Below, one piece after another: positions 7,910 through 17,608 of a stretch of DNA of 28,743 nucleotides. The stretch spans positions 1-28,743 of the forward strand of contig CAZYKR010000016.1 of assembly GCA_964648005.1 (NCBI GenBank), in the 5' to 3' direction. Source of the DNA: JAGQTE01 sp964648005. GTDB lineage: Bacteria; Actinomycetota; Acidimicrobiia; Acidimicrobiales; Acidimicrobilacustridaceae. The stretch's first letter is position 1; each line of letters begins with the position of its first letter. The translations under genes and the position numbers were made by a program. The notes beneath the pieces are model-generated. The model was not told the DNA's origin, did no database searches, and saw only the letters and a program-made list of their open reading frames with translations.

Positions 7910-8911
7910 GTGGCCTACCGAGCTGAATACATCTGGATCGACGGCACCGAGCCGACGCCCCTGCTCCGCTCCAAGACGAAGATCATCAAGGACGGCGTCG
8001 AGCCTGGCATCTGGGGCTTCGACGGCTCCAGCACCAACCAGGCGCCGGGCGACCAGTCGGACTGCGTGCTGAACCCGGTGTTCGTCTGCCCCGACCCGAT
8101 CCGCGGCGGCGACGACGTGCTGGTCTTGAACGAGGTGCTCACCGTCGACATGGAGCCGCACCCGACGAACACCCGCGCCGGTTGCGCCGCCGCCGAGGAG
8201 AAGTACGGCAACCAGGAGCCGTGGTTCGGCATCGAGCAGGAGTACACCTTCCTCAAGGACGGCCACCCGCTCGGTTGGCCCCAGGGTGGCTACCCCGGTC
8301 CGCAGGGCCCGTACTACTGCGGCGTCGGCGCCGACGAGATCTACGGCCGTGACATCGTCGAGGCCCACACCAAGGCGTGCATCGACGCTGGGCTCGAGAT
8401 CTCGGGCACCAACGCCGAGGTGATGATGGGGCAGTGGGAGTTCCAGATCGGCCCGGCCGGTCCGACCGCCTGCAGTGATCACCTCTACATCGCCCGTTGG
8501 CTGCTGTACCGCGTCGCCGAGGACTTCGACGTCGCCGTCACCATCGACCCCAAGCCCATGCCGGGCGACTGGAACGGCGCCGGTGCGCACACCAACTTCT
8601 CGACGAACGCCATGCGCGAGGGCTACGACGCCGTCATCACGGCGTGTGAGGCGCTGGGCAAGAACGCCCAGGAGCACATCACGCAGTACGGGCCCGGCGT
8701 CGAGCGTCGCCTGACCGGTCTGCACGAGACCGCCCCCTGGACCGAGTTCAGCTACGGCGTGTCGAACCGCGGTGCGTCGGTGCGCATCCCGTGGCAGGTC
8801 GAGAAGGACGGCAAGGGCTACATCGAGGATCGTCGCCCGAACGCCAACATGGATCCCTACACGGTGACCCGCCTGATCGTGGAGACCTGCTGCGGCGCAC
8901 TCGCCGAGTAA
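7910..8911 (+). CDS. glnII: Glutamine synthetase type II (eukaryote-like GSII)
   Basis: This is a 333-residue protein from a GTG preceded by GAGGAG. GSII hallmarks are GIWGFDGSSTNQA near the N-terminus, FGIEQEYTF (metal ligands), the GSII signature DWNGAGAHTNFST, NRGASVRIPWQ and IEDRRPNANMDPY. The length is about that of bacterial GlnII (roughly 330-345) and far shorter than GSI. The enzyme makes glutamine from glutamate, ammonia and ATP in the cytoplasm as a decamer-type GS. It is divergent from glnA2, with a candidate GlnR site between them. A strong hairpin follows the stop codon, so the gene is probably monocistronic. Confidence 0.95.
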   Translation: MAYRAEYIWIDGTEPTPLLRSKTKIIKDGVEPGIWGFDGSSTNQAPGDQSDCVLNPVFVCPDPIRGGDDVLVLNEVLTVDMEPHPTNTRAGCAAAEEKYGNQEPWFGIEQEYTFLKDGHPLGWPQGGYPGPQGPYYCGVGADEIYGRDIVEAHTKACIDAGLEISGTNAEVMMGQWEFQIGPAGPTACSDHLYIARWLLYRVAEDFDVAVTIDPKPMPGDWNGAGAHTNFSTNAMREGYDAVITACEALGKNAQEHITQYGPGVERRLTGLHETAPWTEFSYGVSNRGASVRIPWQVEKDGKGYIEDRRPNANMDPYTVTRLIVETCCGALAE

Positions 8912-8936
8912 GCAGACCTCTGGGTCGACCTGCGAC

Positions 8937-8965
8937 GGGGAGCGGTCCTGCATGGGCCGCTCCCC
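8937..8965 (+). terminator. Terminator-like hairpin after glnII
   Basis: A perfect nine-base-pair stem (8937-8945 with 8957-8965, GGGGAGCGG arm) with an 11-base loop starts 25 bases after the glnII stop. It separates glnII from the next glutamine synthetase gene. Confidence 0.7.
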
Positions 8966-9038
8966 GTGCGCGTTTCGGTAGTGTCCGCGCCGGCGCGGGT
9001 TCGAGCCGTTCGGGCGTGCCGGGCGTCGAGGAGGCATC

Positions 9039-10463
9039 GTGGAGGAGCGCACCCCAGCAGAGGTGGTCGAGCTGGCAGCCGAGGAGGGCGTCGAGATCGT
9101 CGACGTGCGCTTCTGCGATCTGCCGGGGCTGATGCAGCACTTCTCGGTGCCGGTGTCCGAGCTCACCGAGGACGTGTTCGAGGAGGGGTTCGGCTTCGAC
9201 GGCAGCTCGATCCGGGGGTTCCAGGAGATCCAGGAGTCGGACATGATCCTGCTCCCAGATCCCAACACCGCCTACATCGACCCCTTCCGCAAGCACAAGA
9301 CGCTCAACCTGCACATGTGGGTGCACGACCCGATCACCGGTGAGCCGTACTCGCGCGACCCGCGATACGTCGCCCGCAAGGCGGAGGAGCACCTGCGCTC
9401 GACCGGCATCGCCGACACCTGCTTCGTCGGGCCCGAGGCGGAGTTCTTCATCTTCGACGACGTGCGCTTCGCCCAGGATGCGCACTCGGCGTTCTACGCC
9501 GTCGACTCGGTCGAGGCGTCCTGGAACACGGCGCGCGACGAGCAGCCGAACCTTGGGTACAAGCCCCGCTACAAGGAGGGCTACTTCCCGGTCCCACCGA
9601 TGGACCACCACCAGGACCTGCGCTCGGAGATGACGCTGATCCTGCAGTCGCTCGGCATCCCGGTCGAAGTGCAGCATCACGAGGTCGGCACCGCCGGCCA
9701 GGCCGAGATCGACATCCGGTTCGACTCGCTGCTGCGCCAGGCCGATCAGCTGATGACCTTCAAGTATGTGATCAAGCAGACGGCGTGGCAGCACAACAAG
9801 ACGGTGACGTTCATGCCCAAGCCGGTGTTCCAGGACAACGGGTCGGGCATGCACACCCACTTGTCGCTGTGGAAGGCAGGCGAGCCGCTGTTCTACGACG
9901 AGTCGGGCTACGCCGGGTTGTCGGACCTGGCTCGGTGGTTCATCGGGGGTCTGCTGGCGCACGCTCCGGCGGTGCTGGCGTTCACCAACCCGACGACGAA
10001 CTCGTACAAGCGGCTGGTGCCCGGGTACGAGGCGCCGGTGAACCTCGTGTACAGCCAGCGCAACCGTTCGGCGGCTGTGCGCATCCCGCTGTACTCGCAG
10101 TCGCCCAAGGCCAAGCGCATCGAGTTCCGTTGCCCGGACCCGTCGGCCAACCCGTACCTGGCTTTCTCGGCGCTGCTGATGGCGGGTCTCGACGGGATCG
10201 CCGATCGCATCGAGCCGCCGACGCCCGTCGACAAGGACCTCTACGACCTGCCACCCGAAGAGCTCGCTGCGGTGCCGCAGGTGCCGGCGTCGCTCGAGGA
10301 CGTGCTCGATGCGCTCGAGGCGGACAACGACTTCCTCAAGGCCGGCGGTGTCTTCACGGACGACCTCATCGATACGTGGATCACCTACAAGCGCCGCAAC
10401 GAGGTCGACCAGCTTCGCCTGCGCCCCCACCCCTGGGAGTTCCACCTCTACTACGACATCTAA
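9039..10463 (+). CDS. glnA: Glutamine synthetase type I, GSI-beta
   Basis: This is a 474-residue protein from a GTG with a strong GAGGAGG site seven bases upstream. Motifs are FGFDGSSIRGF, VGPEAEFFIFD, HHEVGTAGQAEIDIRF, NGSGMHTHLSLW, NSYKRLVPGYEAP and RIEFRCPDPSANPYLAF. KDLYDLPPEE contains Tyr402, which matches the adenylylation site of GSI-beta, so activity is probably tuned by an adenylyltransferase (GlnE) encoded elsewhere. The enzyme is the main dodecameric housekeeping glutamine synthetase. It is the third glutamine synthetase-family gene in 4.1 kb. The candidate insertion boundary of the mobile element begins about 27 bases after its stop codon. Confidence 0.96.
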   Translation: MEERTPAEVVELAAEEGVEIVDVRFCDLPGLMQHFSVPVSELTEDVFEEGFGFDGSSIRGFQEIQESDMILLPDPNTAYIDPFRKHKTLNLHMWVHDPITGEPYSRDPRYVARKAEEHLRSTGIADTCFVGPEAEFFIFDDVRFAQDAHSAFYAVDSVEASWNTARDEQPNLGYKPRYKEGYFPVPPMDHHQDLRSEMTLILQSLGIPVEVQHHEVGTAGQAEIDIRFDSLLRQADQLMTFKYVIKQTAWQHNKTVTFMPKPVFQDNGSGMHTHLSLWKAGEPLFYDESGYAGLSDLARWFIGGLLAHAPAVLAFTNPTTNSYKRLVPGYEAPVNLVYSQRNRSAAVRIPLYSQSPKAKRIEFRCPDPSANPYLAFSALLMAGLDGIADRIEPPTPVDKDLYDLPPEELAAVPQVPASLEDVLDALEADNDFLKAGGVFTDDLIDTWITYKRRNEVDQLRLRPHPWEFHLYYDI

Positions 10464-10489
10464 CCGGCGGGGTTTCCTGGCCTGCGGTT

Positions 10490-10514
10490 CAGGTCAGAAA
10501 GTACTGTTGACCTG
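10490..10514. repeat. Inverted repeat, candidate attachment core
   Basis: CAGGTCA (10490-10496) and TGACCTG (10508-10514) form a perfect seven-base inverted repeat around an 11-base spacer containing AGTACT. It starts 27 bases after glnA. The geometry resembles a tyrosine-recombinase core site. TGTTGACC also occurs twice (10505-10512 and 10542-10549). It could instead belong to a glnA terminator, although no T-run follows. Confidence 0.35.
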
Positions 10515-10563
10515 CTCTATTAGGTGACCGCAGCTGACCGGTGTTGACCCCAGTTCGCCGGTG

Positions 10564-10585
10564 AGGTGTGCCATAGGTGTGCCAT
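10564..10585. repeat. Tandem 11-base direct repeat, candidate integrase arm site
   Basis: AGGTGTGCCAT is present as two exact adjacent copies. Short direct repeats beside an attachment core are typical of integrase arm-binding sites. They lie between glnA and the first minus-strand gene of the presumed element. No further copy was noticed in the window. Confidence 0.4.
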
Positions 10586-10644
10586 GGCGCCCGCCAACGC
10601 TGACGTGGCCTGCATCCGCCGGGCTGTCGTGCGCTGTGCCCGGC

Positions 10645-11085
10645 CTACTGCGAAGGTTGCCAGAGCGTGAACTTCCCGCAGATCTCGTCGACCGCGGTGG
10701 ACGGGCCAAAGAGCATCGCACCGAGGTAGTCCAAGTCTGTCTCGGTCGCGGCCTCGATCATCGCGTTGAGCTCGTCGTCGTGTCCGGTATCAAGCATGGC
10801 CCTTGGATAGTCAACCATCGTGACGTCGGAGCTATCGCGTGCCGCAGTGATGGCCTGATAGAGCTTCGTCGGCCGTGCTGCCTTGACGATGAATGAGTAG
10901 CGAGCGATCCCTGGATGGGCGATGCCAGACTTGTCGACGAGGGTCGGTCGCCCCATGAGGTCGCCGCGAGGGACGAGTGCGCCCAGCGCAATGCCCAAGT
11001 GCCCGACTACGTTCAGGGCGACGTGTGCAGGCTCTTTGCTTGAGACGATGGCGACGATCTTGTGACTCTTCAGGTCGTAGCTCAA
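10645..11085 (-). CDS. DUF2000 family protein
   Basis: This is a 146-residue protein from a TTG at 11085 preceded by AAAGGA. The pattern fits DUF2000, which has a peptidyl-tRNA-hydrolase-II-like fold: KIVAIVSSKEPAHVALNVVGHLGIALG at the N-terminus, a central GIARYSFIVKA, then VTMVDYPRAML, and TDLDYLGAMLFGP near the C-terminus. The biochemical function of the family is unknown to me. It lies 93 bases downstream of the diiron-oxidase gene on the same strand, and the two could be co-transcribed. It is the last gene before the candidate left end of the element, so it is probably cargo. Confidence 0.75.
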   Translation of the reverse strand: MSYDLKSHKIVAIVSSKEPAHVALNVVGHLGIALGALVPRGDLMGRPTLVDKSGIAHPGIARYSFIVKAARPTKLYQAITAARDSSDVTMVDYPRAMLDTGHDDELNAMIEAATETDLDYLGAMLFGPSTAVDEICGKFTLWQPSQ

Positions 11086-11178
11086 TGGGCGTCCTTTCGG
11101 TAGGTCACCTCACACGTCCCTGGAGCGCGTGGGCGCGCCGGGGAACCGCGGGCAATGGGTTGATGAGCGGCTGGTCTT

Positions 11179-11862
11179 CTAGGCGGCGGCGCGAAAGGTG
11201 CCGAGCGCCTCGTCCAGCAGGACGGCCATGCCTCGTTCTCCGAGGTCGATCCCGCGCTTGATCGACGACTCGGCCAGCTGGCCGAGGTGCGACGCCGCCT
11301 CGTACAGCTGTGCGAGGTGCTCGGCGTCGACCTCGACGTGCAACTCGAAGAACTTCGTGGTCACGCTCGGGTGGTAGCTGTGCAGGGCGACGTCCACGGC
11401 ACCGTACGTGATGGAGGTCATCCCCTCGTTCACGAGCATGTAACCGATGGCGACGCCGACGTCGGGCTGAGTGCTCACCCAATCGGCGAGCTCGAGCGCG
11501 AGGTTGATGCCGGCACGCTCGTCGTAGCCGTCGAAGTCGTCCTGGCCAAGGCCGATCTTGCTCAGGAGGTGCAGGTAGTGGAGGAAGTGCGCCTGCTCTG
11601 GATCTCCACTCCCGTACTCGTCGTAGAGGTTCTCCTCCAGGATGCGGCGCACGTTCGGGTTCAGTTCGTGCCCGAGCATGTTCTCGAGGATCGTCGGAAA
11701 CGAACGGCTCTCCCGCCCTGCGCAATAGATCCAGCGATAGACCTGCTCGGCGGTGAGCATGTTCGAGTGCGCTGCGAGGATGAAGGGGTGACGCTTGATG
11801 CGATCGAGGGCTGAGGCGTTGTAGCTCTCGATTTCCTTGATGAACGAGTCCGGGTGCTCCAT
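11179..11862 (-). CDS. Heme-oxygenase-like diiron oxidase (iron-containing redox enzyme family)
   Basis: This is a 227-residue all-helical protein with an ATG start and AAGGAG 11 bases upstream. Two signature segments are visible: ENLYDEYGSGDPEQAHFLHYL and FFELHVEVDAEHLAQ. They supply candidate metal ligands E82, H92, E146 (NEGMTS), H175, D179 and H182, the ligand set of heme-oxygenase-like diiron oxidases and related PqqC/CADD proteins. Known members perform oxidative chemistry such as N-oxygenation, decarboxylation or C-C cleavage on small molecules. The substrate here is unknown. It lies between an XRE regulator and a DUF2000 gene. A TenA-like non-oxidative role is less likely given the EYG...H and E.H...D..H ligand pattern. 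Confidence 0.75.
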   Translation of the reverse strand: MEHPDSFIKEIESYNASALDRIKRHPFILAAHSNMLTAEQVYRWIYCAGRESRSFPTILENMLGHELNPNVRRILEENLYDEYGSGDPEQAHFLHYLHLLSKIGLGQDDFDGYDERAGINLALELADWVSTQPDVGVAIGYMLVNEGMTSITYGAVDVALHSYHPSVTTKFFELHVEVDAEHLAQLYEAASHLGQLAESSIKRGIDLGERGMAVLLDEALGTFRAAA

Positions 11863-11951
11863 CTGTTCGGCTCCTTGGGCGTTGGCCTGGCTTAGCCGTC
11901 ATCCTCCTCCGTCAAGGGGCTGAACGGGAAGGGTGCTGAAAGCGCGAAGAC

Positions 11952-12911
11952 TCAGTCAGCCGTCAGCCCGGCCTTCAGCTCGTCGAGAAGTCCTCGGTGC
12001 GTCTCCAGACGATCTTCGCGGCTTGGCCCACTAGCCGCCGGTACGACCAGAGCTGACGGAGGCTCAGTCGGGTCGATGACATTCGATATTGCAGACGTGA
12101 TCCATGGAGGCACGCCGTCCACCTCGAGGTACCTCGGGACGTGCTTGCGAAGTTGGTCCTGCAGTGCACGTGCGGTCATGCCGAGGTCGACAGCGAGGTC
12201 GCCCGCTTCGCCGAGCCGGACCATAGCGACGCGGGCCGCTGCGGGAAGTTGCGCCACCGTGCTGACTCCACCGCTCGTACAGGTCATCACCCCAAGGAGG
12301 ACGGGTGGGGTCCGATCGGGTCGCGTAGTCATGTAGGACAGCACCTCGTTGTGAAGGTCCTGCTTCTCCAAGAACCACTGCACGAGTCCTCCGCCATGGC
12401 CAAAGCAGAAGCCGTTGTAGGTGAAGTGGCTGTCGGTGATCTGGCAGGAGATGTACCCCGCCTTGTGGACCCCCGCAACCTCGAGCAAGTCTCGGCTCAC
12501 GACGACGCGATCGTTGCGCGAAGTCGAGTTGTAGTACGCGGCCCAATACCCGCGGAGCTGTTCAAGGAGGAGCGTCGGCTGTCGGTCACGCGACCTGAAG
12601 TCCACTGAAGGGCAGGGCAACGGGTCGGCAGTATCGTCGGCCTCTGGAAGCAGGGCGTTGGAAAATCCTTCGAGATTCTGGGACCAGCTTGCTCGCTCGA
12701 TTCCGATCTCATCCCGGAAGACATCCACGACCTTGCAGATGTGCTCGGCCGACGGCGTGGAGGCGCCGCGCTTCCACTTTGCCCAGGTGTCGGCGGAGAC
12801 ACCAACCTCGCCCATCAGGAACTTGTTGGTGAAGTTCGCCGCCTTAGCGCGTCGGCATGCGAGCTCGAGCTTGCCCCCGAAGTCTTTGCGTATCGCTGCG
12901 TCGTCTGTCAT
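11952..12911 (-). CDS. XRE-type helix-turn-helix regulator with unrecognised C-terminal domain
   Basis: This is a 319-residue protein from an ATG at 12911. Residues about 10-70 form a helix-turn-helix (FLMGEVGVSADTWAKWKRGASTPS, then EHICKVVDVF), similar to Cro/CI-type domains. The rest, residues about 100-290, looks like a globular sensor domain with RGYWAAYYNSTSR, CQITDSHFTYNGFCFGHGGG and VLLGVMTCTSGG. I do not recognise a family for this part. It starts 23 bases after the integrase stop and precedes the diiron-oxidase gene by 89 bases, all on one strand. It may regulate the cargo genes or excision of the element. Confidence 0.65.
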   Translation of the reverse strand: MTDDAAIRKDFGGKLELACRRAKAANFTNKFLMGEVGVSADTWAKWKRGASTPSAEHICKVVDVFRDEIGIERASWSQNLEGFSNALLPEADDTADPLPCPSVDFRSRDRQPTLLLEQLRGYWAAYYNSTSRNDRVVVSRDLLEVAGVHKAGYISCQITDSHFTYNGFCFGHGGGLVQWFLEKQDLHNEVLSYMTTRPDRTPPVLLGVMTCTSGGVSTVAQLPAAARVAMVRLGEAGDLAVDLGMTARALQDQLRKHVPRYLEVDGVPPWITSAISNVIDPTEPPSALVVPAASGPSREDRLETHRGLLDELKAGLTAD

Positions 12912-12934
12912 GGTCCGGCCCGCCTCGCGAGACG

Positions 12935-14087
12935 TCAGCGTAGTTGTTGCCGTCTGGTGCGATTCCTGTCGCGCAAAGTCCCGAGCGCCGCATCGACGAG
13001 GTTCCGCGTTCGCTCGTCGCTTGTCGGCATGAGATGGGTGTATGTGCGAAGGGTGAAGCCGGGGTCGGCGTGGCCGAGGTACTCGCTGACGGCCTTGATC
13101 GACTCGCCGCCGTCGAGGAGCACCGAGGCGAAGAAGTGGCGGAGCGCGTGCATCCCGTTCTCGCGGCTGTCTGCGACGCCGGCCTCCTTCAGCGCGGGCT
13201 TCCAGACGTAAGGGTTGAAGTAGGTGCGGGCCAGCGCCGTGCGCTCCCTAGTGGTGAGGATGAGCCGGATGGGCTCCCCCTCGCCGGCGAGCGTCACCGG
13301 AACCGCCGGCCAAGCGGCGAGGTGGGCCCCAAGCTCATCGCGCACGCTGGCGGGCAGGGGAACGTGGCGCACCTTGCGTCCCTTGGGGAGGGCGAACTCG
13401 AGCCGGCCGTCGGAGTAGAGCTTGATCTGGCGGCGAACGGTGACCATTCCTCGCAGGAAGTCGACGTCATCGGGCGACAGGCCGAAGATCTCGCCCTGGC
13501 GTAGCCCGAGGCCGGCGCCGAGCGTCACGGCGATGCCGTAGCGGTCGGGCATGGCGTCGTGCACTCCGTGCACCGCGTCGGCCTCCCACGGGATGACCCG
13601 CTTCGTGTCGGCTTTGGGCTTCGACACCGACCGCGCGTTGCACGGGTTCTTGGCGAGCAGCTCGTCGTCGACGGCGGCGCTCAGGATCGTCGACACGTTC
13701 GTGAGGATCACCCCTCGCGTGCGCGGGGCGAGATGGTCGAGGCTACGCATCCACGCCTGGATCGTGCTCGGCTTGATCGCCCGCAGCTCCTTGGCGCCGA
13801 GGGTCGGGTAGATGTGCTTGCGGAGGCGGAGGGCGACGGCGTCGCGGGTCGACTCCTCGAACGTCTGGGATCGCAGCCACTCGTCGGCGTAGTCCTTGAA
13901 CCAGGCCTTGCCCGCGTCGGGAGCGATGTAGGTGCCCCGCGCCTTGTCGGTCTCGATCGCGTTAGCGAACCGCCGCGCGTCGTCGAGCTTGGTGAAGGTC
14001 TTTCTTCTGGAGGCGGTGGTCGGGGTCGCGGTAACGGACGTCGTACCGCATGCCGGAGGACACGGCTCGCTTGTGGATGCTGGCCAT
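12935..14087 (-). CDS. int: Tyrosine-type site-specific integrase, apparent one-base frameshift near the N-terminus
   Basis: The frame starting at ATG 14087 reads MASIHKRAVSSGMRYDVRYR, the usual arm-domain start of actinobacterial phage-type integrases. The main frame carries the rest from RRKTFTKLDDARRFANAIE onward. Joining them needs one base removed in the AAGAAAG run near 14000-14006, so this is either a sequencing indel or a real inactivating mutation. The catalytic core is complete: arginine in LGLRQGEIFGL, HALRHFFASVLLDGG, and LGHADPGFTLRTYTHL with the active-site tyrosine near the end. The corrected length is about 383 residues, normal for the family. It follows the relaxase gene by 58 bases. 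It would integrate and excise the element by site-specific recombination. Confidence 0.85.
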
Positions 14088-14145
14088 GGGTCACCCTTTC
14101 GGGTCGAGGGGAGGGTCATCCTACGGTCGGGGTGCGACACGGGTT

Positions 14146-17100
14146 TCAGCGTTCGAGCTCGATGCCGATGGCCGGGACCGAGATGGCAGGCGGAGCGGGG
14201 CTTGGGACCTGCTCGGGCTCTGGCGTTGGGAGTCCCAAGGCTGGCTGGTGACCGAGCCCGACAGCGCCACGGGCTCGGTCGATGGCGTCGGCGACGGCGG
14301 GCCATTCCCGTCGGGCGGTGGGCGTCGAGGCGTCGGGGTGGACCGCCCGGTGGACGGCGAGCTCGCCGATGGCGGTATCCCACACGGTGCGTTCGGGCCC
14401 GGGTGCTGGCCGGGCGCCGAGCAGTTGCAGCGTGGCCGGGTCGGGGTGGAGGCACGCCTGGGTCTGGATGAGTTGGCGTTGTCGCTGCCAGGCGCGGTCG
14501 GCGATCGATCCGGGTCCGGTGACTCGGGCCGTGCGCCGAAGGTCCGACGGGTGGGAGCTCTCGGCGAGGCGCGCGACGGCGACGGCGTCCGGGTCGATGA
14601 CGGTGGCGGGTCGTTCGTCGGGGCTGGTGACGAGCCGCGCGGCGACAGCGTCGCGGGCGTGACGGGTCTCGGGTTCGAGGCGCGGGAGGTGCGGGTCGTC
14701 GTGGACGGTGGGGGTGAGCTGGTCGCAGCGCACGGCATAGAGGCGGACGTCGTCCTTGCCGCGGGACAGGCCGACGTAGACGCCTTGATGGCTGGATCGG
14801 TCGGTGGCGAGGTGCCGGCCGGCCGAGTAGGTCTCGCCTTGCGCGGCGTGGGAGGTGAGGGCGTAGGCGTGGGTGAGTCCGCCGACCACGCCGCGACGGA
14901 CCTCGGCTTCTAGGAACTCACGGGGAACGAAGATCGGCTGGGCCCGGCCAGTGTCGAGCCACACGCCTTCGTGTCCCGTCGTCATATCGAGCTCTGTGAT
15001 ACGGCCTCGGGTGCCGTTGCGCAGGTAGCCGTTGGGGTCACCACTGGGGGTGAGGTGCCGCGCCTGTCGCCGAGCGATCACCTCATCGCCGGCCTGGAAG
15101 GTCTGGCCGGCGATGTCGAGAAGGGGGCCGTGGAGGGTGCCGTCGGCGGCGAGCATGGCCCGGGCACGAGCGTTGAGCTGTGCGCGTTCGTGGTGGTGCT
15201 CGGCGATCATCGCCGAGCCCGGCCGCTCAGGATCTTGGTGGTTGTGTTGGCGGTCGACGTACCAGTCGGCGACGAGCATGTCGAGCAACTCGTCGGCCGA
15301 CTCGGCGGTGGTGATGCGCTGGTCGTGGTCGAGGCGTTCGATGGCGGCGCGGAGGTGGCCGTGGCGGTAGTCGTCGAGTGCGAGGCGCACCTCGTCGAGT
15401 CCTTCGCCGGTCTGACGGCGGTTCACGGTGAGTTCGGGTGTCCGCTCCGGGTGGTTGGCGACGAGGTGAGCGAACATGCCACCGGCGGTCACCGCCCCGT
15501 GTTGAGCTGGGTCACCGATGAGCCGGATGACGGCGCCGGCGCGTTCGGCGAGGCGGCACAGGTCGCGTAGATCCCGGGTGCCGACGGTGGAGGCTTCGTC
15601 GATGAGCAGCACCGACCGCGCCCCGAGCGTCGATCGCTGGGTCGGGGTGTTGCGGGCGAGGAGAGAGGCGACGGTAGAGGTCTCGATCCCGACGGCTTGG
15701 CCGAGCACGTCGGCGGCGACGCCCGCGACTGCGGCGCCGACGACGTGGTAGCCGTCGGCTTCCCAGGCTCGGGCGGCGACCTCGAGCGCGTAGGTCTTGC
15801 CTGAGCCCGCCGGGCCAAGCACACATTGGATCTGGTCCCCGGAGCTGCAGATCGCGGTGACCATCGCGGCTTGGTCGTCGCCCAGGTTCGGCCGCACCGC
15901 GATCGAATCGGCGAGGCGGCCGGGGTCAACGACGCCTCGGTCCGCGCGGATGCCGGCGGCGAAGGTGTTGTCGATCTCGATCTCGGCTTCGATGAGCTCG
16001 GTGGTCGTGTAGGCGGTGCCGCTGGCAGCGGGAGCGGCGTGACCATCGCGCCGGAGGATGACGGCGCCGGGTCGGGACCAGCCACCGTCGAGGGCAACCA
16101 GTTCAGAGCGGCAGCAGAACTCGTCGGCCAGGTCGGTGATCTCGGTGGCGTCGAGGCGATCGCCGGCCCATTCGGCGAGGGCCTGGATGACGTCACGGCG
16201 ATCGAACACGGGCGACAGGTGAGTGAGTCCGTCAGGGCCGAGCATCTGCGCGAACTGGCGGCGCAGCCGCGACTCGGACGGCCGCGCGGGTGCGTGGTCG
16301 CGAAAGATCGCTTCGAGGCGGTCGGGGGTGTAACCACGAGTGAGCAGCTCGTCGCGCCAGCCCTCGATCAGGTCATCCGCGTCGACGGCGGTCTTGGGAA
16401 CCCGCGATGCCAACGCCGCGGCCTGGCGGCCGTTGGCGGTGTGCAGGCCGGCCGCGTCGGCGATCTCGTTGATCTCGCTGGCTCGCTTCGAGAACGCGTC
16501 GATGGTGTCGCGGTCGAACCCGACGATGTCGGCGAGACCGTTGACCGGCTGTTCCCACGCGACCCCGAAGCGCTCTGCGAGCTCGTGGCGGAGCTGCGCG
16601 CCGGCGAGGTACCCGGCGGTCTTGGCGTGGGCGAACAGGCCTCGCCCGTCCAACGCCCGGGGGACACCGTCCGGTCCGACTGTCGCGTTCAACACGACGC
16701 AGTGCCAATGCAGCTGCGGGTCCAACGCCCGCGACGTCGCATGCAGGTAGCCGGCGGCGAGCAGGCCGTCGCCGGCGACGAGGTCGCCGCCGATCTTCAC
16801 GGTGCACCCGTTGGCCTCGAGATACGCGATCCCTGAGCGCACCGAAGTCTCGACGGCGTCCATGATCTCGGTCCGGCTGTCCGGGTCGACCATCGTCCAC
16901 AGCAAGCTCACCGACTTCGGGCACGAGAACGTCACGTCGTAGCCCAACACCACCGCCGACTCGGACCGGCTGCCGGCCAGGCGGTGCAGCTCGTCCACGG
17001 TGACCTGCCACGCGTTCCGCGGCCCGGTCTTGGCGGCATCCAACCACGCCCCGGACAGGTCGGTGCCGGTGTCCCGCGCGGCAGTGGTGCGCGCCGCGAG

Positions 17101-17608
17101 AACTTTCAGATAGGCGCGGGACACGCCTAGGAACTTCGCGGCCACCTTCAGGCCGACGAGCTCGTCGCCCGCCAGTCCGTCGAGCACGTGCGGGTCGCCG
17201 GCACGGTTCCCGCGACTGCGGGCGGTCGAGGCGTTGCCGCCTATGAGGCGGGCACCATTGTGCGGGTCGGTGCCCAACAGCAGCTCGACGAACTCCTCGC
17301 GGTCGACCTCCCCGGCGTAGCGGGTGGCACCGAACCCCGAGCCGACCCACTGGACGGTGCCCTCGGCCGAATCGCTGTAGTAGCCCGTCACCGTGTCCGG
17401 CTTTCCCGGACCGGGCGTCGCCCGATCCGCTGTGACCCGCTCGGGCACCTCGGGCTCGGGTGGTTTGCGGTCCTCCATCGGCCGGCCACGATCGGGCTTC
17501 TTGCCGTGCAGGTAGTCCGCGATCTTCCCGGCTGCGCCCGACGGGCTCTTGCCCTTCGGCGCGTAATCCTCGACCTCGGGCAGCCGGACCGGCAGNNNNN
17601 NNNNNCAT
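14146..17608 (-). CDS. MobF-family relaxase with C-terminal helicase (TraA/TrwC-like), interrupted by N gap
   Basis: The reading frame is open from the gap to the stop at 14146 (about 1150 residues). An ATG at 17608-17606 with AAAGGA upstream lies exactly at the far edge of the N gap and is the probable start. The true gap length is unknown. Key features are VTGYYSDSAEG with the candidate nicking tyrosines (codons 17377-17382), the HWH metal triad in DPQLHWHCVVLNA (16702-16710), Walker A GPAGSGKT near 15793-15816, LLIDEAS near 15589-15610, and a UvrD-like HAAQGETYS motif near the C-terminus. Such proteins nick oriT, bind the 5' end covalently and unwind DNA for conjugative transfer. No coupling protein or secretion genes are visible here. 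Confidence 0.9.
17596..17605. other. Assembly gap (10 N) inside the relaxase start region
   Basis: Ten Ns separate the probable relaxase start codon from its coding sequence. The frames on the two sides do not match with exactly ten bases, so the length is a placeholder. Confidence 0.98.

Noticed and set aside
8748..10445. Minus-strand open frame of 565 residues opposite glnA
   Set aside because: It mirrors the conserved GSI gene; the translation has no known motif.
10464..10644. tRNA gene as the integration target
   Set aside because: No cloverleaf or TPsiC-like GTTCRA segment in a proper context was found next to glnA.
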